A stretch of DNA of 64,000 nt, from positions 11,365,384 through 11,429,383 of the forward strand of contig OX388317.1 in NCBI GenBank assembly GCA_947579605.1, in the 5' to 3' direction. The position numbers and the translations under genes are program-made. The notes under the pieces are model-generated. The model was not told the DNA's origin. It saw only the letters and a list, made by a program, of their open reading frames with translations, and did no database searches. This stretch comes from Athripsodes cinereus (taxonomy: Eukaryota > Arthropoda > Insecta > Trichoptera > Leptoceridae). This document shows, piece after piece, positions 37,576 to 49,400 of this stretch (positions are counted from its first letter, which is position 1; every line of letters begins with the position of its first letter).

Positions 37576-37985
37576 GAGTAGTGGCCATAAGTATGGAAAG
37601 ACTTAACAAAATATATGAAAATGATCAAATTCAAGTATTTTTTTCTTTTTGTGAGGGCAACAAAAGAATAAATAAATATTAAAATGTTAAAATAATCACA
37701 TTAATATTTATAAAACAAATAAAAAAAGAGAATTTCAATCGTTAAAGGGCATCTCATAATGTGCTATCAAAACTCATTAATGTTGGTGGTTGAAATAAAA
37801 ACACCATTAAATGGTAAAAAACCGATGACTCATCCAAAAAATTAAAGAATTTTAAAAAGAACAATATTAGTGACACTTTTCAACCATAAAAATTAAGTTT
37901 TTTTATGAATGAGTGCATTAAAAACTTGACTTTTCTAGGAACTTAAACAAAATTGTAAGCGTTTCCATTCTTATGGCCACAACTG
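37576..37985. mobile_element. Tc1/mariner-type MITE (410 bp)
   Basis: TA flanks (37574-37575 and 37986-37987) enclose inverted ends. The left end reads GAGTAGTGGCCATAAGTATG and the complement of the right end reads CAGTTGTGGCCATAAGAATG, followed by a shared GAAA.RCTTA. No transposase remains. Confidence 0.72.
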
Positions 37986-37989
37986 TATA

Positions 37990-39400
37990 TATTATAATGT
38001 TTGGATGTTGTTTGTTGGTGTATTTTGTAAATAGCTACTACTAACACACAAATAATATTATTAAATTAAATATATAATTATTGATGTGATAATAAGAGAT
38101 TCCAAATTAAATTTTATAATTCACTGACTTGATATTGATTATTCACCATGGTGTATTTAGTTTTACTACATATTATTATAAATATAGCATATAATTATTT
38201 GATGTATTAATATTTAATAACTTGATGCAGTGTCCAAGATGTTCATTATAATTCTATTCTATTCTATTTTCGAAGGTCTCACTCCTTTATCATGATCATG
38301 GTCATTATAATTTGTATTATTTTATATTCGTTAAAACATGCAAGATATTTATTCGTTTTGCGCATATTCATTAATAAAAAAAAACTGTGTTAATATATTA
38401 TAGTGGTGAAATTATCACTCCATAATTTTTGCTGTAATTTTGTACAGTAGATTCGCGATTTGAATGCAGGATGCCTAACACATTGTCCGTATTTGGATAG
38501 TGTGATCTTTTCTATCAACTGAAGACTTACATTGCATCCTGAGGAAAATATAAGTAGAATATAATCTGGAGTGATTTTTATTTATGGTTTATTTATAAAC
38601 ACCGCAATGTTTCTGCATTTGCAATTATGGAATTAAGTCTCCGAGAAGCCAATGAATCTCGTTTAATGGCTGAAGGATTATAATTGTGTTAATATGACAG
38701 CTTTTCGGGCAACTGGATTTTTTATACTTAAATGTATTTTAATATTTGAGGTTTCATACTATTCATGTTTCATTAATAAGAATTCTTTGTGTTATGTATC
38801 CTTAAAATGTTAGAAATGTTCATATTTATTTAAAAAGTATTTTTTATTTTTGTTATTACATGCATTATTTTTACATTAACATTCATTGATACTGATTTTA
38901 CTAATGTATTATTTTTATTGTTTTCTGTAAAATATTCCAATAATAAAGAAGTAATAATGATATAATTGTTTTTTTATTTATTTCATCATATTTATTTCTT
39001 GTTTAAATTTATGGCAATGTACCAGTTATCGAGTGAATTTATTTCCTTCAATGAAATTTTATTCTTCCCACATTTTATAACATAGGTGGTGAAAGTCTGA
39101 AAGAGAGACTGCATAATTCCTTTTTAGTACGATAACCGAAAGCAAGCGCATCAATATCACAAAGCAACAGCACTTCATGACAAGTGTCCAAAGACAATTA
39201 AATTGAAATTTGCTTGAATTTTGCTTTTTTTATTTATATCTATCTAAATACATAGTGTAGGTATTTAAAATATATATTTATCAAAAAAAAAAATTATGTA
39301 ACGGACATTTTACTGTATTCATAAAGCAGGTGGTACCATAGTAAGAAAGAATTTATATGTAAATCAAATATTACATTTAACACTAAAAATTAATATTTTA
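37990..39400. other. AT-rich intergenic stretch, nothing recognised
   Basis: There is no coding or repeat signal that I could support. Confidence 0.4.
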
Positions 39401-39407
39401 TACATAT

Positions 39408-39575
39408 ATTAACGAGTTTGTTGGTAGCCTGGAGGTAGAGGCTCATGCACAAGGGGTGTGCAATTCGATTCTAGGTGCCAGCAAACTCCCCTTTTGCGAT
39501 ACAAGCTTTAAGCTTACTGTGAAAGGTGTGTAAGGTTGTATTTGAGTCAATAACAAAAATCCAGACACATCTTTA
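39408..39575 (+). mobile_element. tRNA-derived SINE, family A, copy 3
   Basis: TTGGTAGCCTGGAGGTAGAG, a damaged box B (CAATTCGATTCTAGG), GCCAGCAAACTCCCC and TTACTGTGAAAGGTGTGTAAG are in family order. Confidence 0.65.
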
Positions 39576-40700
39576 TAAAAAAAATTATACTTCAATAAAA
39601 ACCCAAAGTTTCTGTGTCAATAATTTTATTAACAGTATAAAAATTATAATAAGCCTAAAACAAAGACATTCTATCTACGATCAAGTCACAATATATTATT
39701 ATCACCATAATCCATCTAGTCAGGCATTGTATTACACAAGTATCTACTTATTAGGCCTTGTAGTGTATCAATACAGATATAAATTATACTTACATACATA
39801 AATAATACAAATATACCAATCACCCATTTTCACAGGCCAACAACTTTTTGTGCATACGAAAGTAGTACATACTTATTCTTTCATAGACATTCTAAAAATA
39901 TAGTCTTTATAATAAAAACTGCTACAGCAATATCAGGGGTCTAGAATGGCCACATTGAGCAATTCATCTACAATTGATATTTGGTGAAATATTGCTGTTA
40001 AATTGTTTTACAATTTCTAATATGATCCTATTATGATTCATATACAGTGGTCTTTTTAGCCCCCCAGAGCGCTAGGAATGTTGTGTGAATAGGTGACTCG
40101 ATTGACGCTCTGAATAGAGGAGGTTGGTTTCTTCCCTATGCTTTCGGAATGTAATGAAAGGTAAGTAATAATGATGATAATAATAACATGTATTTGTTTA
40201 CTTTCATAATGCCACAAAACTTTGATACTCCGTGCCTCGGAATATTAGAATATCGAGTTCTTGATTTATGGAACTGGGCGGAAGATAAAATTAAAAATTG
40301 ACTATCTAAAATTATTGGGAATAAATTGAACCCAAGTTGCTGAAAAACAAATTATTTGATTGATTTATACATATAGTTATAATAAGTGATTTAAAGAAAT
40401 AAATAGATTTGCATAAAAATAAAATATTTTGGTAAATGGAGTGATAATTGATGAAGTGGAAAGTTATAAATAGACACAAAATTGTTCCGAATCTAAGAAG
40501 TTTGTTTTTTACCTCACCCAGAGAAATGTTAGAAGGAGAGATATTCTTATACTATTCACTTGTATACTCACATATTGGAAAAACACTGAGAAATATATTA
40601 GCTGTCTTTTACATGACACTTGAAAACTTACAGAAAAATAATACGAAACTGTTTCAATCCTGGAGACGTCATAGGGAGGAATTACGTATTGAATATATTT
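39576..40700. other. Intergenic; nothing recognised
   Basis: An open + frame at 40448-40822 (124 codons) runs into the LINE end at 40703 and has no family resemblance, so it is not called as a gene. Confidence 0.35.
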
Positions 40701-40702
40701 AT

Positions 40703-40795
40703 AATAATAATTATAAACACTTTATTGTCAAACATAAATTTTACAAAAGGCGTACATATTGCCTTGAGGCAATGTCTTCCGGTAAACCTACTACA
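40703..40795 (-). mobile_element. LINE 3' end, same group as 51474
   Basis: On the minus strand CCGGAAGACATTGCCTCAAG, CGCCTTTTGTAAAATTTATG and GACAATAAAGTG are followed by a TTATAATTATTATTATAA tail. Confidence 0.55.
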
Positions 40796-41084
40796 ATGTT
40801 TGAAAACTATGTTTTACTATAGTGAGTTTAGATCAAAAGATATTTATAATGAAGGATATTTAAATTTAGCATGGCTAAATAAACTAATGGTCTTACTTAA
40901 TGGCTGTTATATTAATATTGTGTAATGTCTTGTGCACTGTCTATAATATAATTTTTTTTAGTCTTCAGTCATCACCATTAAACACTTAACTTTGGATTGC
41001 AAAACTAGATATGAAAATAAGAATTCAAGTCAATAATATCTTTAAATAAATAAAAATCTTAAAAATCAGAACCATCCCACCGGC

Positions 41085-41690
41085 TCCCCCCTTGTTTGGT
41101 AGGCAGAAAAAATCTATAAAATCACTTACTCCTATCCTTGCACACATTTTTCACTTACATCTCTGTCATACAATTTCTTATGCATGCTTTCCTATTCAAT
41201 GCGCACAATAAATGACGCTTTACAAATTGTCAATATATATATATATATATATGGACAATTTGTAAAGCGCCGTTTACTCATAACATGACCTCAAGGGCGC
41301 CGTATATTGTATCCATCACCCGAAACTCCCAGCAAAAAGGTGTGTCTTCAGTCCTCTTTTAAAACTTTCTCCATTCATCTCCTCTCGCAGACACAGAGGC
41401 AGCTTGTTCCAACATCTGGGACCCGCAACACTAAACGAAAATAATAAATTTTTTATTACACTCCAAAGCCTGTTTTGCGAGATCGAGATGTAGGATTTGG
41501 TTTATATGATCTTGCCATTTAATCTTTGGACAGCCACGTCTCGAAATGCAATTTCTTTGACGTTCTGTCCTTATTCATTCTTTTCATATTTTATTTGTCA
41601 TTTTGTCGTCATTCATTCCTTTTTGTGCCCAAACTACCATAACTTTTTACTTTCATTATTATTATTACTGCAGATTTCACTTCACAATCT
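41085..41690 (-). mobile_element. RTE-like LINE fragment split by another LINE
   Basis: The pieces 41085-41215 and 41481-41690 read continuously when compared with 33950-34225. The join falls between the CACAATAAATGAC and GTAGGATTTGGTTTATATG equivalents. The intervening 41216-41480 is foreign. Confidence 0.65.
41216..41480 (-). mobile_element. CR1/jockey-type LINE C-terminal fragment, inserted
   Basis: The minus strand encodes SFSVAGPRCWNKLPLCLREE, then ESFKRGLKTHLF, the typical end of a non-LTR reverse transcriptase protein, and then CG-bearing 3' UTR. Its far end is a 16-bp inverted repeat, CGCTTTACAAATTGTC (41216-41231) against 41254-41269, around a (TA)n loop. Confidence 0.7.
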
Positions 41691-41699
41691 TCATGTTTG

Positions 41700-42570
41700 A
41701 CACTTTCTTACAAACATTTTCCACAAAATAAAAATCTTTTATCATATAAAAAAGTATATTCTGATAAAACTATATGGGATAACAAAATAACATGTAATAT
41801 AAAAGAGAATCCTAAAAAGTTAATAACAATATTTTTATTTCATTATTCTAACAATGCCCCTTCTAGTATTGTGCGCTTCAATATATACAACTACTTAAAA
41901 ACTTATTCAATGAATTTTATAAGTACTGAAAATTTTCAAATCTGTTGGTGTTTTTGGTTATTCACTACAAACATGATTTATCGAATGGTAGACAAAAAAG
42001 TTAGGCAGAGTTAAAAAAAAAATATATGTGTTATTTGATAGGTTTTGTATTACCAATAGTGAATACTGCGAGTGTGAATTAAATGTAGAGATTCTGGATC
42101 ACATTTTCTTCTATCTATCTATACCATCACGGTATATCCCACAAGTGGGGTAGCCAGCAGACCAGCTGCATATAAAATATGCAAGCTGTCTTCTCCGTGC
42201 CAATATAAAATCAAGACATTCAGGATGGGTGGCAAACCTCATCGCTGAATTTAAGATGTAAAATGTCTTATTTTTTCGAACACCTGCCTTTTACAGGACA
42301 CTCGAAAACTTATGGAGAAGAGTGGGAGACCAATCACAAACCAAATCACATTTTCTTTGAATGTTTAATTCATTCGGATCAAGGTCTCTACGATATCATG
42401 GATAACACATCAACACAGTCAAATTCAAATGAATCAGAGATCCTTAATTGGTCCAAAACACAAGATATTACTGTTTTTGTACTTGTACAGACTCATAGGA
42501 GAATTAGTGTGAGGAACAAATTTAAAAAGAAATTTATTACACAATTGAAAAAAATATTTTTCAAATATTA
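41700..42570 (+). mobile_element. Probable LINE remnant interrupted by the retroposon at 42111
   Basis: Joined across the insertion, the + frame contains FCITNSEYCECE..VEILDHIFFECLIHSDQ, resembling the CCHC-like CxC..H..C tail found at the end of many non-LTR element proteins. The frame continues to about 42571. Upstream, 41697-42014 is open but not recognised. No catalytic motifs are seen. Confidence 0.4.
42111..42344 (+). mobile_element. Reference copy of the dispersed retroposon, 13-bp TSD
   Basis: ATCACATTTTCTT occurs at 42098-42110 and 42345-42357 and bounds a 234-bp insertion. The element reads (CTAT)n, ACCATCACGGTATATCCCAC, AAGTGGGGTAGCCAGCAGAC, AAGCTGTCTTCTCCGTGCC, CATTCAGGATGGGTGGC and CTTTTACAGGACACTCG. 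Target duplication by retroposition is clear. The microsatellite at the left suggests the 3' tail is on the left, so the sense strand may be minus. Copies or pieces also lie at 9990, 14598, 16990 (-), 18580, 22725 (-), 32465, 44590, 48940 (-) and 53190. I cannot match it to a named SINE. Confidence 0.8.
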
Positions 42571-42599
42571 GTTTATATAAATTTTCACAATAAATAAAC

Positions 42600-43480
42600 A
42601 TTCTATTTAGTCAAAAAAAAGATCCAATTAAACCACGTTTCGTTCAATATGCAACTACACATCAAAATACATAGTTTTCAATAAATCAACTACGAAATAA
42701 GCCACTTTCTATCCCATATCATTTGATAAAATGGAATTGTAAATTAATGGCTATAAAACAAAACATTATGTTTGTAAATTAAATAAACAAGATTTGGTTT
42801 CAAATGTTTCAAAGTATTAAGTAATGTAAATCAGTATATTGTTATTTTTGGTAAACATTAGAATTTTCTATGAGCCAAAGCATCTCACAAACACTGTACA
42901 ATTTATTGATTCTAGGATATCACATCTACATCTTAAAAAAAGAAAATAAATAAATAGATAAAATGAGAATCTCGGAAACAAATGAAACTATTAGTAAGGT
43001 AAAAAAATAATTTGGTAATTTATTTAATATATACAACACAATCTAATATAAATTAACTTGATTGATAAGAGTTCAGCTACTTTAAAAAAACGTACCTAAC
43101 ATAATTTCTTTGAAACTTTGCTGTAACAAATCACTTAAAAAGTGCGCTCCTCACACTGATGCCATAGATATTAATGTAATTATGAATCTTTAACCAATTT
43201 AATAAATAAAACCTGAATATACCATTCTATATATATACATAATAATATGATTCTTTCAAAACAAATCTTAGTATCAATATCATAAAATTCCCTATATACC
43301 TACCTACTGTTACTACTGCAAAGTATTGTTATCTATTGGTATTTGATAATCTTATTAGATATACATATTAAAATTAATAATAACATAAAGCAGTATTATT
43401 CATACATTGTGTGATTTAAATGAATGTCACAGTAACTGATTTAATCATTAAAGTCTATTAATTTTATATATGTAGATGTA
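42600..43480. other. Convergent intergenic end, 3' region of the TMEM135-like gene
   Basis: No exon or recognised repeat. The 3' UTR of the minus-strand gene begins below 43486, and its poly(A) site cannot be fixed. Confidence 0.35.
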
Positions 43481-43485
43481 GAGAG

Positions 43486-46400
43486 TCAACAGTGCTTGAG
43501 AAGATTTTTCAAAAGACTGCTGTAGATAAAATCAACCCTGAAACAGAAAAAGAATCATATTAACAAACACATATTTAATATGCACAGTAAAGATTATTAT
43601 TATTATTATAAGTTTAAACAAACTGTCAATGCGACTATAGTCAACACAAGTCATAAGAATACAAACTCTATGCCAAAAAAATAGTCAAAATACGAAAGCC
43701 GCTTTCAATATTATCAAGTTTATTCATTCATTTGAATACTTACTTTTTACTGGTAACAGTGTCCAGCAAGTTGACTATATATCTGGGGCACATGTCTGGA
43801 TGCATCACTCTAGCGTGGAACAGGAGTCCCTGACACATGGCATACAATAATTCCGGAAGGGGCCAGTTCTCTGGCAGTATCTTATGTTCATACATCCTAC
43901 TGCAGAGAATCTGGAAAAAATAATAACATACTGTGTAAAAAAATAAATAAATTAAGGGTACAGAGAAAATAATAATTAATCTTTATTGGCTTAAATATAT
44001 AATTAAATTATAGGTGTTTTTTAAAAATGTGCTTAACGTGCCAATTTGTAGAAAGACATCAAATTATAAATCCCACAATGGACCAGTGGCAGATAGTCTC
44101 GTATATGGGTATAATCAGTTTAAATAAAATGGCATTGTCTTTTATATGTGTATAATTTTTGTGACTCCCCTTGAGTTTTTTCCGAATCTGCCACTGCAAT
44201 GGACTACACTAAGAAGTCGACGTGGGCAAGATTGTTGGATAGAGGAAAAAATAAAATAGTTACAATTTGTAGGATTGTACTGCAGTACCTAAGAGAAATC
44301 TTTCATATAACATGGCCGACTAAGGAAGTTTTATTTTCATTATAATAGTAAGACACGGAAAATATATTTAGACTTACATGGAGGATAGATGTGATGGAAG
44401 CGAGAGATATGGAGAGATTTGGATTAAACCAGAATGCTGTCCCTGCAAGGAATCCGGCTGGTAGTGCGTGTTCAGCAGAGTCCTTTTTGTTTCGTCTACA
44501 TAATATGCACGTGATAAGCTGAAATCAAATGTTTATCATGTACAAAATGAATTAATGTAAATTTAACAATACTATGACTACACACACACACACACACCAT
44601 GTTTTTTGCATTAATATGTGGCATAGCCAACAACATGTAATAAATACACAAGCCGACTTCTACGTGTCATAAAAAATAAGACATTCAGGATAGGTGACAC
44701 ACCTCATTGCTGAATTAAATGTCTTACTATAATAATATCTGTCTCTTATAGGGTCATTAAAAAATCAACAAAAAAAGCTGGAATACTTGTTTTAAGTTTA
44801 GGACAAATGAATATCATAGGCAGAATAAAATGTATGTTTTTGTATTAATCCAATATCAATTTCGACTATTTATGCACCAATACATTGAAATCATTATTTA
44901 AATTGATTTCAGGTTTATCCTGGTTAAGGTTCATGTGAAACATTGTATACACACATTATATCTCTTTCCTTATCTCTTTATTTGCCTAGTCCAAAACATG
45001 CATTTAATCAAAACAAAAAACATTCTACTTCAAATATTGGGCGCAAAAACTGATATACTGTAATCATCAGAGATTATATACAACAGCACAAAAAAATATA
45101 TTAAAAACATTGATTCCATCTAAACACAAGGAAATGATATATTTTTATGACACAAAAACATAAATACTTTGATAAATTAACATCTCAACTGAAATTTGGA
45201 TTTCAAACTACTCTAGATTAATCAATAATCATTCCAGTAAATTTAACCCACCGATAGCCAACCTATTTGAATAGGTATACTCTTGGTAGATATGTTAGCT
45301 GGAAGATATTTCCTCCAGGCAGTAAGCTCGCCAATTGCTCATGATTTTTTTGACCAATAAAGTGTAATTATTATGTTGTATATCCACTCATACATACATA
45401 TGTGTGAACTTCCTTTAGGAGTGGATGATACCGAGTTTTGACGCTTATGAATCGACTCAAGGCTTGGTTTTAAATTAAAATATGATTAACATCTACATTT
45501 CTTAAAAAGTAAATCTATTACCTGACATCCAATTGTGTCAAAAATTCATAAAAATATAATCTCAACCTGAACAATTTATAAGTATTTGCATTAATGTATT
45601 ATTTTTCAATTGTTTATCAGCGATGATATTTTGTTAGGTAATTAAGGTGACAGAGATAATAAGATAATGTCCAGAGTCAATGTTCTGTTATTAAAACTTA
45701 CTGTTCAAAGTAAAAAAAAACATATTTTTTTAAGGAAAATATTTAATGGGTGAAAGAAAAAACAAATGGTCGACTACAAATGAACTGACTGTTATACTAT
45801 TTGTGTGACAAAAACTATTTGAGTTGGCGACTAATATTGAGTCATGAATAATTGAACAGTAAAAAAATGGGCTAATGTTAGCGAGCGATTGAAAATACTA
45901 ATCATGAAAAATACTAACAGGGCGACTATATACCTATATTTATTTATCAATTTAAACGGCTCTGAAGCCAATTTCAAAAATACATTTTAAACATATTAAA
46001 AAAAAAACACACAACTATTATACAAGTGAAAACATCTCAAAAACAGAAGTGACAAATGATAGACACACAAGCACCACCATAACAACACAAAATCATACTC
46101 AAAGCAATCAGTTAGTACTGCAGCAAGACACTCTTCAAACATGATTTAAACTGACATAAAGTTGTGTTATATATGTCAGCTGCCCGAGAGTATTCATTAC
46201 CAACTCTTTGAATACGATTCAGCGATGAGTTCTGATTATATGTCGTCAGGGATTCATTTACATAAAATGGTGCTGCCTGTCGTGTGGCCCTTAATGGAGC
46301 ATGAAAGTTTATTTGACTTAAGATATCTTTTAATGGGTTTAAATACGCCGTCAAGAAGTATTTATTGTCTTCTAATTCAGCATCCGTCCCCTAACCCCTT

Positions 46401-49400
46401 CCCGATCCCTTTGGAGTGTTAGGTGTGTGAATTGTAGTTTTTTTCATTTTTTTTTTTTTCAAATTAATTTGTGTGGCTATTTTTTTATAATGTTTGTGTT
46501 TTTGTTATTATTATTTCTATTTCTGTTTAGTGTTAATGTGACGTGGTTAGATGGAAGAAATCACTATATAGTGATAATCTCGCCACTGCACATCATCACA
46601 TTTTTTCCTGTGTATATTGCCCTATTTTATTTGTTATATGAATGATGATGTGCAAGAAGAATAAAATAAATAAATAAATAAATATCTGGACAGTCCATCT
46701 GACCATGTATAATTTTATATAGAAGCATCAAATCAGACAACTTTCTTCTATCAGATAGTCCTAATAAATTTAGAGAATTTAACAAATAACTATAATCAAT
46801 ATTTTCTCTAGGTAAACCCATTCTGTAGTTAATGTACCGCAGAAACCTACGCTCAATCTTGTCTAGATTATTTACATGAACCTCGAAGCATGGGTTCCAC
46901 ACAGGGGAGTCAAATTCCAAGATACTACGAACCAATGAAGTATATAAAATTTTAAATGTATACAAACTTGAAAAAGGCTTACAGATTCTCGGCACAAAAC
47001 CCAACATTCTCAATGATCTTTTGCAAATACTGTCCACATGATTAACAAAACTTAGTCGCTGGTCAAAAATTATACCAAGATCACGTATTTCATTGACTGA
47101 TCCCAGCACAGAACCATTTATTTTATATTTATAAAAAAAATAAAATATATCATATGATTGATGGAAAATACCAAGAGAAATAAGTAAATTCAATTTATAT
47201 TCCGAAATTATTTTTAATTTTGTGTATTTCTGAGCTCTTTTTAAATGTTTTATTGCAACAAATTGCCATCATTTATAAAAGTAAATATATCCTCAAATGA
47301 AACTATGTTTGTATCGCAAAGGTGGAGTAAGACGTTAGCGGTGTTCGAAACCATGAATTTCTGATCGAAAATACTATACGGTTCGCGCTTATCTTTATTT
47401 TTGCAATATTTTTTATTTAATTAGCGCGACATTTAAAATAAAAAACAGCTCATTTTAACTATATTAAACAATAATAAATAAAACGTGTAACAATAACATT
47501 TATTTAAGACAGAATGGGTTAGTTGGAGGATATCGCGCTTCTGCGATAAACTCGCCCATTGCACAAATTTATTTGTCTGGTTCTACAATATTTATATTTT
47601 AATAATGTTTGTTTTTTTTTGTGCAGGAAAGATTTTTATTATTAATATTATTATTAATATTACATACCCTATAAATGCCAATATAGCCTCCTAAGAAGAG
47701 ACCTAGATTGAAATGTTTCCTAGTGATACTCTTGAGAGCCTTGACGGGGGAAGCTAGTCGTGGCACTACACTCCTCAACATGGACATTGCACAGCCCAGG
47801 CCAAACATGGATACTAAACCCTGAAAGCAATATACACAAATTAAATAGGTAATCAATTATTGATAAATTGTAAGTAAATGATGGATATGGTCCTAAAATC
47901 TCATAAAGATGTTTTACCTTAAGTACATAATCCCTACAAGAGCCACCATGTGGACAGTACATTGACTCTGAAGGTTTGTCTCCACTATTTATGTAGCCAT
48001 TATTAGACACGGGTTGAATGTTTGTTTTTGGTGGAGTGAAGAACCTGCAAAGGAAAAAGATATTTGATTATTTTTTTTGCACATAATCATTATACAACAG
48101 AGAAGAAGTCATTACTTCATCATGCCTCTTTCCTTGCGGAGTAGACAGAAAGAATAGATCACCATTTATGCCTATCCTAACACAGCTTTCTTAATTTCTA
48201 CAACATTGATGCAGTTTCTTAAGCATGATCCTCTATTCATTATACTCAGCGCTTGTCTATCCTTCTAGGATCTGGTCAATGTGATATAACCATCTGATCC
48301 TCAATGCTTCTATGTCTCCAAGCATCCTTTACCTCAGCCATTTATTCATTTTCAGTCATTCTGTTTTCTTTCATTATTTCCGCATTCCTAAATTATTGTA
48401 CCTTATTTAGTAAACAAAACAAAAATGTACTTCAGGAAACAGCTGACAAATTCCACATTAACACAGATTACATGCATCACATTGGAGATCTATATAACTC
48501 AATGAAAAAAGTATAATTGCAACTTATTATTATACACACTTTAATTATTTTTAAACGACACAAACTACTGCTTTAAATAGTAATTGATTAAAAAATCTTT
48601 GCTTGATAATTAAGATATGTATATAAATTGTATTTGAATTCAATAACCAGCTATAAACCAAACACTAAATAATAATAAAATTAACAATTCACATGCATAT
48701 TTATGTTAGTGGTTGGAATGAATATGCAATTTCCGTTGAATGATTTTAAATTTTACATTACTGACATTTAACATCCTGGTCACTCACACCTGCATAATGA
48801 TAAGCTATTGATTCTTGATATTGACTCAAATCTGCATCATGCTAATATTATGTCAGATTGAATCTTCAGTAAAAAATAGGTCCCTCACTCTTTTCTGTAA
48901 GCTTTCAAGCGCCCGTAACGACAGCCATTCATAAAACATCATGAAATAAGACATTAGACATCTTTAATTCAGGGATGAGGTACCCCTTGAGGTATGGCAT
49001 GAAGTGGACAACTTGCACGTGTCTCACAGGTCTGCTGACTATTTCATTGTGGGTAATCTGCATGTGTATATAGATGGATTTGGTGATCCGTCCTCTATGC
49101 CTGGGATGTGGCATAAAGAGATAAGATAGACTTTTAAAACATTTCACAAACGATAGATTATTTTTACAGCATTTGTCAGGATGCAAAAACATCTGACATA
49201 AGTAAATAGGTTATATGTCAAAAAAGATTCAAATTCCCCGCCGAATTAGAAAACCACAAACCATTTTAGTTTCAAATTGTCAATCCTGTAAAAAAAAGCT
49301 AATAAGGGACACCAACATAAAAATGCCCAGTTCACCCGTTTTGTCTATGCCTCTTCCTCTTCCGTTTTGTCATGGCGTTAGGATAGCACACGCCTAATGA

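Noticed and set aside
40448..40925. Overlapping 124- and 101-codon frames as a gene
   Set aside because: There is no family resemblance, codon use is AT-driven, and the frames run into a LINE 3' end.
44579..44599. CRISPR-like or functional tandem repeat
   Set aside because: It is a plain (CA)n microsatellite; other short tandem runs (19549, 41232) are likewise simple repeats.
46427..46645. Small hydrophobic membrane protein
   Set aside because: It lies in a T-rich retroposon nested in a LINE; the hydrophobicity reflects TTT/CTT/ATT codons.
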